Shown here: positions 1-6,550 of the stretch, one piece after another
Layout: each line of letters opens with the position of its first letter
Numbering within the stretch: the first letter of the stretch is position 1
Assembly: GCA_017532045.1 (NCBI GenBank)
Contig: JAFXJW010000152.1
Location: forward strand, 1-36,862
DNA length: 36,862 nt
Direction of reading: 5' to 3'
From: Clostridia bacterium
GTDB taxonomy: Bacteria > Bacillota > Clostridia > Oscillospirales > CAG-272
The notes under the pieces: model-generated
Databases searched by the model: none
What the model was told of the DNA's origin: nothing
The model's input: the letters and a program-made list of their open reading frames with translations, nothing else
Made by a program: the position numbers and the translations under genes

Positions 1-88
1 ATAGGATCAACTATACGTGCGGCTTTTTGTTTAGACTGACGAAAAATCTTCTCGTCGCTCGCCGCACGATGAGTTATTAGAGGTGCCC
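1..88 (-). mobile_element. Partial copy of MITE-like element (left half)
   Basis: These 88 bases are identical to the reverse complement of 34801-34888, the left half of the complete element at 34801-34961. The copy ends with the terminal repeat TTAGAGGTGCCC at 77-88 and then enters unique sequence 25 bp beyond the flavodoxin-like stop codon. The other half would lie outside the window. It contains no open reading frame of note. The bases just after it are TACA, which would be this copy's target duplication if the 4-bp rule seen at 34801 holds. Confidence 0.85.
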
Positions 89-113
89 TACAGTTTATTG
101 CAATATTTGGAAA

Positions 114-542
114 TTAAACGGCAGCCTTGACCATCTCGTCGACCCAAGTGATCAGCTCTGTCTCCATCTCGGGAGTCAAAGTACCGCCGAACATGAGGAA
201 GCCGCCGAAGGAGATGACCTTGACACCAACCAGATTCGTACCGGCATTCTTGATGATGTCTGCAATGTTGTCAGCGGTAGCCTGATCGCCGTCCACCAGC
301 AGAGCCACGTTGTAAGCGCGGGTCTTGTTCAGCTCGGCGCAGAAGCGGCGAACCTCGTCGGTCAGCTCGCCCTTAGCGGAGAGACCCAGAACAACGATGC
401 GCTCCTTGTCGCAGGGATACTCAGGGGGGAATTTGCCGCTGGTAGCGTTGATGGGCAGCTCGTACTTGGAAGCAACCGCCTGAGCGAACTGAGCCATGCC
501 CTTTTTCTTGGAATTGTACAGAACACGCATCTTAATAGCCAT
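114..542 (-). CDS. Flavodoxin-like domain protein
   Basis: This 142-residue protein resembles short-chain flavodoxins, FMN-binding electron carriers or redox partners in the cytoplasm. The N-terminus (VLYNSKKKGMAQFAQAVA, about residues 7-24) has the beta-strand, phosphate loop and helix pattern of flavodoxin-like proteins. A second strand (RIVVLGLSAKGEL) and a glycine-rich C-terminal segment (SFGGFLMFGG) follow. The phosphate loop is not the canonical T-x-T-G-x-T, so FMN binding is not certain. The start is supported by AGGAGG about 10 bases upstream on the minus strand, and a TATAAT-like -10 lies at 609-614. It appears monocistronic. A mobile element sits just beyond its stop codon but does not reach the gene. 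Specific partner and reaction are unknown. Confidence 0.7.
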   Translation of the reverse strand: MAIKMRVLYNSKKKGMAQFAQAVASKYELPINATSGKFPPEYPCDKERIVVLGLSAKGELTDEVRRFCAELNKTRAYNVALLVDGDQATADNIADIIKNAGTNLVGVKVISFGGFLMFGGTLTPEMETELITWVDEMVKAAV

Positions 543-608
543 GATAAAGAATCCTCCTAAAATCGGGCAGTGCCGCAGAATACGGCAACATTTCCGTTAT
601 TTAATAAC

Positions 609-614
609 ATTATA
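609..614 (-). promoter_or_regulatory. Probable -10 of the flavodoxin-like gene
   Basis: On the minus strand this reads TATAAT, about 65 bases upstream of the start codon at 542. A weak -35 candidate (TTTCTT, 632-637) lies 17 bases further upstream. The -10 is perfect and the -35 is poor. Confidence 0.45.
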
Positions 615-721
615 GCACAAAATCTCAAAAAAAGAAAGAGCTTTTTGTAAACAATAAAATCTTTTTTGGGGGTCTTGTATGACTTGACAGCCACAGGGAA
701 ATATGTTTGGATATATCTATA

Positions 722-753
722 TAATTATACTAAATCAAAATTTAGTATAATTA
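722..753. promoter_or_regulatory. Perfect AT-rich inverted repeat in divergent intergenic region
   Basis: Two 14-bp arms (TAATTATACTAAAT at 722-735 and ATTTAGTATAATTA at 740-753) surround a 4-base CAAA spacer. The repeat lies in the 375-bp gene-free stretch 543-917 between the divergent flavodoxin-like and HAD genes. TTGACA at 684-689 lies upstream but has no good -10 at standard spacing. A dimeric repressor operator is plausible. A terminator is less likely because the stem is almost all A/T and no T-run follows. Apart from the promoters listed here, nothing else is seen in 543-917. Confidence 0.4.
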
Positions 754-829
754 AGGGAAGAAAAATGACACCGAAAGAGGGGTTTCCATATGTAAACAGA
801 ATTTTGATGAAAAATACGTAGTTTTACCC

Positions 830-858
830 TTGCAAAAAGTCGGTTTTTGTGGTATCAT
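830..858 (+). promoter_or_regulatory. Sigma-A promoter of the HAD-murB-whiA unit
   Basis: TTGCAA (830-835), a 17-base spacer and TATCAT (853-858) lie about 60 bases before the HAD start codon at 918. Spacing is ideal and both hexamers are one or two bases from consensus. Confidence 0.6.
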
Positions 859-917
859 ATAAAATGAGAATTCACACACATTTTTCTTTTCGCATACCCT
901 ATCTAAAGGAGACAGAA

Positions 918-1607
918 ATGGCTTATTCCATCGCTCTTTTCGATGCTGACAATACACTTTTGGACTTCTCCCGTGCTGAGCATGATGCGCTCTGTGAATG
1001 TCTGTCTGCCCGTGGGATCTCTACGGACGAGGATACGGTGGCTCTGTACTCCGCCATCAACGACTCCCATTGGAAACGGCTGGAGCGTGGCGAGACCACT
1101 CGCTCCCGTCTCAGAGTTGAACGGTTTACGGAATTCTTTTCTGCTGTGGGCTACAGCTCTGATCCCGTGGCTATGGCTGATGACTACGTGGAGGCGCTGT
1201 CCCGCCAGTCGCATCTGATAGACGGTGCGCTGGAGCTGATTCAATCCCTGTACGGTCGGTGTGGCCTTTACATTATCACGAATGGGATTACCTCGGTACA
1301 GAAAAGCCGCTTCGGACGTTGTCCGCTGGCGCCCCATTTTGACCGTTGCTTTATCTCTGAGGAAATGGGCTTTGCAAAGCCTGACAAGAGATTTTTTGAT
1401 TTAGTCAAGGCATCTGTTCCGAATTTTACCCCTGAAGAGACTATTGTGATCGGAGATTCGTTGTCCTCGGACATTAAAGGCGGAATCAACGCCGGACTGG
1501 CCACCTGTTGGTTTAATCCAAATGGTCATAATGCGCCGTCTGACATGGATATTACGTATATAGTATCCCGTCTTTCGGATATTCGAGCCATTATTTTCGG
1601 AGAGTAA
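918..1607 (+). CDS. HAD family hydrolase, YjjG-like nucleotidase
   Basis: This 229-residue haloacid dehalogenase family phosphatase is probably a cytoplasmic phosphomonoesterase of the YjjG/pyrimidine 5'-nucleotidase type. All four HAD motifs are visible: FDADNTLL with nucleophile Asp9 and Asp11; IITNG; the lysine in AKPDKRFF; and IGDSLSSDI carrying the Mg-binding aspartates. A helical cap lies between motifs I and II, as in YjjG-like enzymes. The ATG at 918 was chosen because AAAGGAGA lies just upstream and translation then begins directly at the first beta strand; an upstream in-frame start at 849 would overlap the promoter. It is the first gene of a likely operon with murB 58 bp downstream and no terminator between. 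Substrate cannot be read from sequence. Confidence 0.85.
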   Translation: MAYSIALFDADNTLLDFSRAEHDALCECLSARGISTDEDTVALYSAINDSHWKRLERGETTRSRLRVERFTEFFSAVGYSSDPVAMADDYVEALSRQSHLIDGALELIQSLYGRCGLYIITNGITSVQKSRFGRCPLAPHFDRCFISEEMGFAKPDKRFFDLVKASVPNFTPEETIVIGDSLSSDIKGGINAGLATCWFNPNGHNAPSDMDITYIVSRLSDIRAIIFGE

Positions 1608-1665
1608 AGTTTGTTTAATTCTTCGAGCGCCATATTACGCATCGGAATGCGGGAAAGGAGTCGCT

Positions 1666-2676
1666 ATGCCCTATCAGGAAGCATTGGAAGCCCTGTTCGA
1701 GGCCTTCCGGGCCAACGGCATTCTATGCAAATGGAATGAACCCTTGGCCGGTCATACGTCCTTTAAAATCGGCGGTCGTGCGGCTCTTTCGGTATGGCCT
1801 ACGGGTCGCGCCCAGATCATCCTCGTCCTGTCTCTGTGGCGGGATTTTGGTGACGGATGCCCCCTATGCGTTCTTGGCAAGGGCTCTAACGTGTTAATTT
1901 CGGATAAAGGCTTCTGCGGCTTGGTCGTGATCACAACCAAGGCCAAGCGTGTTGTTTACGAGGAGGACGAGGTCGAGGATCGAGATGCTTTCCGTAGAGG
2001 TGTGTATTGCCACGTGTATACTGAGTGCGGTGCTTCCCTCACAGCCCTTGCTCTAGCCTGTGGGGACGAGGATCGGGCGCTTTCGGGCTTGGAGTTCGCA
2101 TACGGCATTCCCGGTACCGTGGGCGGCGCTATCGTTATGAACGCAGGCGCATATGGCTCGGACGTGGAGCGAGTGCTGATTTCTGCGGAATACTACGATC
2201 TGTCCAGCGGCGAGATTGCCACCCTGATGGATGAGCAGATGGAGCTGGATTACCGTCACAGCATCTTTTTGGAGCATCCCGAGTGGGTTGTGCTTTCCGG
2301 CGTTTTCAAGCTTTCCTTTGGCAATGGAGAGGAGATCCGTGCCAAAATGCGAGCCAATATAGAATCCCGCCGTGAAAAGCAGCCTTTGGAATACCCCAGC
2401 GCAGGGAGTGTGTTTAAAAGACCTGTAGATAATTTTGCGGCCAAAATGATCGATACAGCCGGACTTAAGGGCGTATCCGTCGGAGGCGCGCAGGTATCCG
2501 AAAAGCACGCAGGGTTTATCATCAATCGAGACAATGCAACCGCCGATGACGTACGGAAGCTGGTCTGTTTGGTACGTGATGAGGTGGAAAAGCTATACCG
2601 CTACCGCCTGGAATGTGAGATCCGTTACGTGAGTGATGGCTTGGACGGTGATTGCGGTTGGGAATACGTTGAGTAA
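1666..2676 (+). CDS. murB: UDP-N-acetylmuramate dehydrogenase MurB
   Basis: MurB is the FAD flavoenzyme that reduces UDP-GlcNAc-enolpyruvate to UDP-MurNAc with NADPH, the second committed step of peptidoglycan synthesis, in the cytoplasm. The 336-residue product shows the family signatures in order: GHTSFKIGG near residue 29; the FAD-binding GKGSNVLIS; GIPGTVGGAIVMNAGAYG; YRHSIF; the YPSAGSVFKRP segment with the catalytic serine proton donor; GGAQVSEKHAGFIIN; and the C-terminal LECEIRYV with the conserved glutamate. The short form lacking the extra loop of the E. coli protein fits Gram-positive MurB. GGAAAGGAG precedes the ATG at good spacing. It lies between the HAD gene and whiA, all on the plus strand and without terminators. 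Confidence 0.96.
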   Translation: MPYQEALEALFEAFRANGILCKWNEPLAGHTSFKIGGRAALSVWPTGRAQIILVLSLWRDFGDGCPLCVLGKGSNVLISDKGFCGLVVITTKAKRVVYEEDEVEDRDAFRRGVYCHVYTECGASLTALALACGDEDRALSGLEFAYGIPGTVGGAIVMNAGAYGSDVERVLISAEYYDLSSGEIATLMDEQMELDYRHSIFLEHPEWVVLSGVFKLSFGNGEEIRAKMRANIESRREKQPLEYPSAGSVFKRPVDNFAAKMIDTAGLKGVSVGGAQVSEKHAGFIINRDNATADDVRKLVCLVRDEVEKLYRYRLECEIRYVSDGLDGDCGWEYVE

Positions 2677-2708
2677 TAATTATCTCATTTGGATGGAAAG
2701 GAGTAGCC

Positions 2709-3641
2709 ATGTCGTTTTCAAGCACCATACGAACAGAACTGGGCGAGCTCCCCATCAAGCCCTTATGCTGTCGCAGAGCCTTTCTTTACGGTCTTCTATA
2801 CGGCGCCCGTGTGGAAGGCGATCAGATCACCGCAGAATTTTCCGTAACCAAGGATGAAAGCTATCAGCCCTATGAGCAGGCCGTTTACTTGATTCGAACC
2901 CTGTTTTCCCGTAACGCAGGGGTAACCCACGTATCCCGTGGCGCCCATAGATATGCGCTTGTGTCCTTTGGCTTTAAGAAAACGGCCGACCATCTTGCTA
3001 CTCTCTCCGAGCTTCCCGAGGAAGAGGCGGAATGTGAAACACTTTACCGTGCATTTGATTTCAAGTGCGAGGATTGCGCGGTGCATTTTCTGCGTGGGGT
3101 TTTCCTTGCCTGCGGAACCGTTAACGATCCGGCCAAATCTTACCATTTAGAAATAAAGCTCCCCACGGACGGACGGGTAGAGCCTGTTCGGATTCTCATG
3201 GCTGAGGCGGGATATGAGATGGGAAAGATCAATCGTGGAGAAAAGACCGGATTGTTTTGCAAGGGCGGTGGCACGATTCAAGAGCTGCTTGCCTACCTCG
3301 GAGCAACCTCCCTGGTTTTTGATTTTTTTAATGCCCAGATTGAACGCTCTATTCGTAATGATGAAAACCGAGCTACCAACTGTGTGGCAGAAAATATTTC
3401 CCGTGCCATTCGCTCGGGGGCAAGGCAATTTGCCGCCATTGAGTATCTGGACGAGCAGAATCTTTTGGCCGCACTCCCTGACGATCTGCAATTCACGGCT
3501 CGTCTTCGACTCAATAATCCGGATATAACCCTGTCTGAATTGGCCGAGCTGCATTTCCCTCCTATTTCCAAGTCGGGTCTCCACCATCGGCTGGAAAAAA
3601 TCATGGCGTTTTATGAGAAAAACCAGAAAAATTCCCCATAA
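2709..3641 (+). CDS. whiA: WhiA family DNA-binding regulator
   Basis: WhiA is a conserved Gram-positive DNA-binding protein with an N-terminal domain derived from LAGLIDADG homing endonucleases and a C-terminal helix-turn-helix. In Bacillus it influences division and chromosome segregation; in Streptomyces it drives sporulation septation. The 310-residue length is normal. The start SFSSTIRTELGELP, the segment FLRGVFLACGTVNDPAKSYHLEI around residue 125, and the C-terminal HTH (TLSELAELHFPPISKSGLHHRLEKI) are typical. GGAAAGGAG lies upstream of the ATG. It follows murB by 32 bp. In many Firmicutes rapZ and yvcK come between or just before these genes; they are absent here. Confidence 0.95.
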   Translation: MSFSSTIRTELGELPIKPLCCRRAFLYGLLYGARVEGDQITAEFSVTKDESYQPYEQAVYLIRTLFSRNAGVTHVSRGAHRYALVSFGFKKTADHLATLSELPEEEAECETLYRAFDFKCEDCAVHFLRGVFLACGTVNDPAKSYHLEIKLPTDGRVEPVRILMAEAGYEMGKINRGEKTGLFCKGGGTIQELLAYLGATSLVFDFFNAQIERSIRNDENRATNCVAENISRAIRSGARQFAAIEYLDEQNLLAALPDDLQFTARLRLNNPDITLSELAELHFPPISKSGLHHRLEKIMAFYEKNQKNSP

Positions 3642-3694
3642 AGTGGGAAATATAGATGTGAAACGCCATCCGTCTTTTGAAAGGACAACCAAAT

Positions 3695-4648
3695 ATGAAT
3701 TTTTCGGCTCTCCTCACCATCATAGCCACCCTATTTCTGCTCATGGCTTGTGGATTCTTTGCACGCAAAAGGGGCATCATTGACGATATTGCCTCCAAGC
3801 GCCTGTCCACCCTGATTATCAAAATCGGACAACCCCTTATGATTATTTCGGCCCTGGTAGAGGCTGAATTTTCCTATGAAAACCTCACTGACGGTTTGAT
3901 CATCGTCGCATTGGGAATGGTGCTCCATGCCATCATGGCCGGTATGGCGTTTGTTATTTGCAAGGGCTTTCGTGATCTGGATGAGCGCAAGATCACCGAA
4001 TTTTCTCTGGTGTTTACCAATGCGGGATTCATAGGATTTCCCATTATGGAAGCGCTATTTGGCCCTAAGGGACTTTTTTTAGCCTCCTTTTACGTCATCA
4101 GCTTTCATCTCTTCCTGTGGTCCTGGGGTATCGCCATTTTGGCCAGAAAACGGTCGGATATTAAGCTGACGGTAAAGAAAATTTTCATCAACCTGGGCTC
4201 GATTCCCTGCCTGATCGGCGTTCTTCTCTACATGGCGGTGATTCCCTTCCCGAATTTCGTAATCCCCGCCTTCGTCTCTAAATTCATGGTGTACCTCTCC
4301 AACCTCTGTACGCCGATCTCGGTACTGATTACGGGGGCGCTGTTGGCAACCCGTACGCCCAAGCAGATTTTCGGATCCAAAAAGATCTATTATTTTTCGG
4401 CTATGAAGCTGGTGGGGATTCCCCTCGTTGTTTGTGTACTCGCCAAGCTGATCGGTCTTCCCGAGCATTTGATCCTTTTTGCCACGGTTGAGGCGGCTTT
4501 ACCCTCGGCGGCTACCATTACAATGTTTTCTGAAATGTATGATCTGAATGCGGGATATGCCTCCCAAACCGTCGGAACGTCCTCTCTGCTTTCGGTTGGA
4601 ACGCTTCCGCTCGTATTACTGGTTGCACAATGGATCGTATCTCTTTGA
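3695..4648 (+). CDS. AEC family transporter
   Basis: This 317-residue integral membrane protein matches the auxin efflux carrier (AEC) family, secondary transporters moving organic anions or related solutes. About ten hydrophobic helices are visible, in two halves. Family-like features include the N-terminal FLLMACGFFARKRGIIDD, the first-half VFTNAGFIGFPIMEALFG with its N-x-G-F-x-G-x-P core, and the late ATVEAALPSAATITMFSEMY segment. The ATG at 3695 follows GAAAGGA at proper spacing; the in-frame TTG at 3677 overlaps that site and was rejected. It lies 53 bp after whiA and is followed by a terminator at 4665-4696, so it probably ends the HAD-murB-whiA transcript. Substrate is unknown; malate and other dicarboxylates are known for relatives. 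Confidence 0.85.
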   Translation: MNFSALLTIIATLFLLMACGFFARKRGIIDDIASKRLSTLIIKIGQPLMIISALVEAEFSYENLTDGLIIVALGMVLHAIMAGMAFVICKGFRDLDERKITEFSLVFTNAGFIGFPIMEALFGPKGLFLASFYVISFHLFLWSWGIAILARKRSDIKLTVKKIFINLGSIPCLIGVLLYMAVIPFPNFVIPAFVSKFMVYLSNLCTPISVLITGALLATRTPKQIFGSKKIYYFSAMKLVGIPLVVCVLAKLIGLPEHLILFATVEAALPSAATITMFSEMYDLNAGYASQTVGTSSLLSVGTLPLVLLVAQWIVSL

Positions 4649-4664
4649 GCTTCGTTCATACCTC

Positions 4665-4702
4665 AAAGAATCCACCTGACCAAGGGTGGGTTCTTTCTAT
4701 TT
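4665..4702 (+). terminator. Rho-independent terminator after AEC gene
   Basis: AAAGAATCCACC (4665-4676) pairs with GGTGGGTTCTTT (4685-4696) with one G.U wobble and an 8-base loop. CTATTT follows. It separates the AEC gene from the promoter of the parvulin operon. Confidence 0.65.
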
Positions 4703-4749
4703 AAGGCGCTTTTCATCTCAATTTATTTGCTGAAATGCGGCTTGTCCTA

Positions 4750-4778
4750 TTGCTTTTTGAATGGAAATGTGGTATACT
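4750..4778 (+). promoter_or_regulatory. Sigma-A promoter of the parvulin-addBA operon
   Basis: TTGCTT (4750-4755), a 17-base spacer and TATACT (4773-4778) lie about 39 bases upstream of the start codon at 4817. Because the following genes are close or overlapping with no terminator until 13550, this may drive all four. Confidence 0.65.
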
Positions 4779-4816
4779 GTTTATATATTATTTTATCCTT
4801 AAGGAGTAATTCCATC

Positions 4817-5605
4817 ATGGCAGAAATTCTCACCCCTAATTCTTTCGGTACCAATCCTCAGCCTACCGGTAAGGTGCTGGCAACCGTTGGCGGCAAGCCC
4901 ATCACCGAGGAGGACGTAACCCGCTTTATGATGGCCATGGGCCGCAATGCCCAGGCATATAACAACCCCAAGGGACGCGCCGCTATTTTGGAGCAGCTCG
5001 TCGCTCAACGTCTGTTCCTTCTGGATGCCCAGCGCAACCTCTTGGAGCGTGACCAGGCCTTCAAGGATCAGCTGGCTAAGGTCAAGGAGCAGCTTCTCAT
5101 GGAGTACGCCATTGCCAAGTGCGTGGAGTCTGTTCGAGTCTCGGAGGAGGACGTTCGTGGCTATTATGACACCCACAAGGACGAAATGGTAGAGGAGGAA
5201 ACCGTAAACGCCTCCCATATTCTTGTGGATTCTGAAGAGAAGGCCAACGCGATCCTGGCTTCCATCAACGCAGGCGAGATCTCCTTCGAGGACGCCGCCC
5301 GTGAGAACAGCTCTTGTCCTTCTTCCGCAAAGGGCGGCAATCTGGGGGATTTTGGCCGTGGCCAGATGGTTCCTGAGTTTGACAGTGCTTGCTTTGAGAT
5401 GGAAGAGGGAGAGGTTCGCGGGCCTATCAAGACCCAGTTCGGCTTCCACATCATTCGCCTCAACAAAAAGAACCCTGCCGAGGCTTTGTCTTACAACGAC
5501 GTGCGCTCTCAGCTTTTCGAGCAGCTCACCCGCGAGAAGCAGCAGGCCGCATATCAGAGCAAGATCAATCAGCTCAAGATCCTGTACCCTGTTGACAAGG
5601 CGTAA
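4817..5605 (+). CDS. Parvulin-type peptidyl-prolyl isomerase, no signal peptide
   Basis: This 262-residue protein has an N-terminal SurA/trigger-like helical region (about residues 15-115, GGKPITEEDVTRFM...) and a C-terminal parvulin rotamase domain (about 130-225). The rotamase core is visible: ASHILVDSEEKANAIL, SFEDAARENSSCPSSAKGGNLGDFGRGQMVPEF and IKTQFGFHIIRL. It should catalyse cis-trans isomerisation of prolyl bonds or act as a chaperone. Unlike PrsA it has neither a signal peptide nor a lipobox: the start at 4817 gives MAEILTPNSFG, and AAGGAG is correctly placed before it. A longer in-frame start at 4727 would give a hydrophobic leader but has no ribosome binding site and would overlap the promoter. 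A cytoplasmic location is therefore inferred. Confidence 0.88.
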   Translation: MAEILTPNSFGTNPQPTGKVLATVGGKPITEEDVTRFMMAMGRNAQAYNNPKGRAAILEQLVAQRLFLLDAQRNLLERDQAFKDQLAKVKEQLLMEYAIAKCVESVRVSEEDVRGYYDTHKDEMVEEETVNASHILVDSEEKANAILASINAGEISFEDAARENSSCPSSAKGGNLGDFGRGQMVPEFDSACFEMEEGEVRGPIKTQFGFHIIRLNKKNPAEALSYNDVRSQLFEQLTREKQQAAYQSKINQLKILYPVDKA

Positions 5606-5638
5606 CCCGATACGGGCATAAAAGAAAGGAATGGCATC

Positions 5639-6550
5639 ATGAAGGATACAACCATGCTGGACACGATTCAGTCTTTGCTTGGCGTACCTGCGTGCGCCAT
5701 TCCTTTGTCTATTTGCAGGCAATCAAGGGGTTACCTGTTGGACCAGGCGGGGATTCCCTCAACGGGAACGGCCATTCTTTTTGTCATTCCCTACCTTATT
5801 ACCTCGGACGTAGACCACCCCTATCGCAATCTTTCTCTTTATGCCGTTCCCCGTGATTACCACGGATACATAAAGGAACTGGAAACGACGGTGCTTCCTT
5901 CCCTGCAAAAGATGTATCCCGAGCACAGCTTCAAACTGTTTTCAGACCACTCTCCTATTTACGAGGTAGATGCGGCGGCACGGGCAGGATTGGGGATCAT
6001 TGGTACAAACGGCTTGCTGATCACCCCGAATTACGGGAGCTTTGTTTTTATCGGTGAGATGATCACGGATGCCGATTACACCGCTGTTACAGGTCATGGG
6101 ACTCCCGATTTCCCTGCCGATCCTCCTGTATGTGAGCAATGCGGGGCTTGTGTCGGCGCTTGTCCCATGGGATGCTGTGACCGAGACCGAGGTAATTGTC
6201 TGTCTGCCTTGACCCAAAAGAAAGGCGTGCTGACTCCCGAGGAAGAAACATCCATTCTATGCGGCGGACTTGCCTGGGGATGCGACATCTGTCAGCTTTC
6301 CTGCCCTCATAATATCCGTGTCATAGAGAAGGGACAGGATACCACAATCCCTTACTTTGTTGAGGATCGAAAGCTGTTCCTGAATAGCCAACAGCTTTCT
6401 GCCATGACCAACGAAGCCTTTGCCCTTCGTGCCTACGCATGGCGAGGACGTGCTGTAATTTCCCGCAATCTTGCCTTATTGGAAGATCAAGCACGGGAGG
6501 AAAGCTGTATCAATAACAACAATGTCACAGAAAGGAGAAGCAGACCATGA
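5639..6550 (+). CDS. QueG-like 4Fe-4S double-cluster protein
   Basis: This 303-residue protein resembles the core of epoxyqueuosine reductase QueG, the cobalamin and iron-sulfur enzyme of the last step of queuosine synthesis in tRNA. Two 4Fe-4S motifs are plain: C165-x2-C168-x2-C171-x3-C175, and C208 with C215-x2-C218-x3-C222 followed by PHN. The preceding ARAGLGIIGTNGLLITPNYGSFVFIGEMITD matches the QueG N-terminal domain. It is shorter than typical QueG (about 340-380) and lacks the C-terminal HEAT-like extension. The region before the glycine motif reads YEVDAAARAGLG, so the usual catalytic neighbourhood is not fully recognisable. It could be a QueG paralogue of different function. It overlaps addB by 4 bp (ATGA), implying translational coupling. 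Confidence 0.72.
   Translation: MKDTTMLDTIQSLLGVPACAIPLSICRQSRGYLLDQAGIPSTGTAILFVIPYLITSDVDHPYRNLSLYAVPRDYHGYIKELETTVLPSLQKMYPEHSFKLFSDHSPIYEVDAAARAGLGIIGTNGLLITPNYGSFVFIGEMITDADYTAVTGHGTPDFPADPPVCEQCGACVGACPMGCCDRDRGNCLSALTQKKGVLTPEEETSILCGGLAWGCDICQLSCPHNIRVIEKGQDTTIPYFVEDRKLFLNSQQLSAMTNEAFALRAYAWRGRAVISRNLALLEDQAREESCINNNNVTERRSRP

Noticed and set aside
4727..4816. Longer start giving the parvulin a hydrophobic signal-like leader
   Set aside because: It overlaps the promoter at 4750-4778 and has no ribosome site, while AAGGAG stands before the ATG at 4817.
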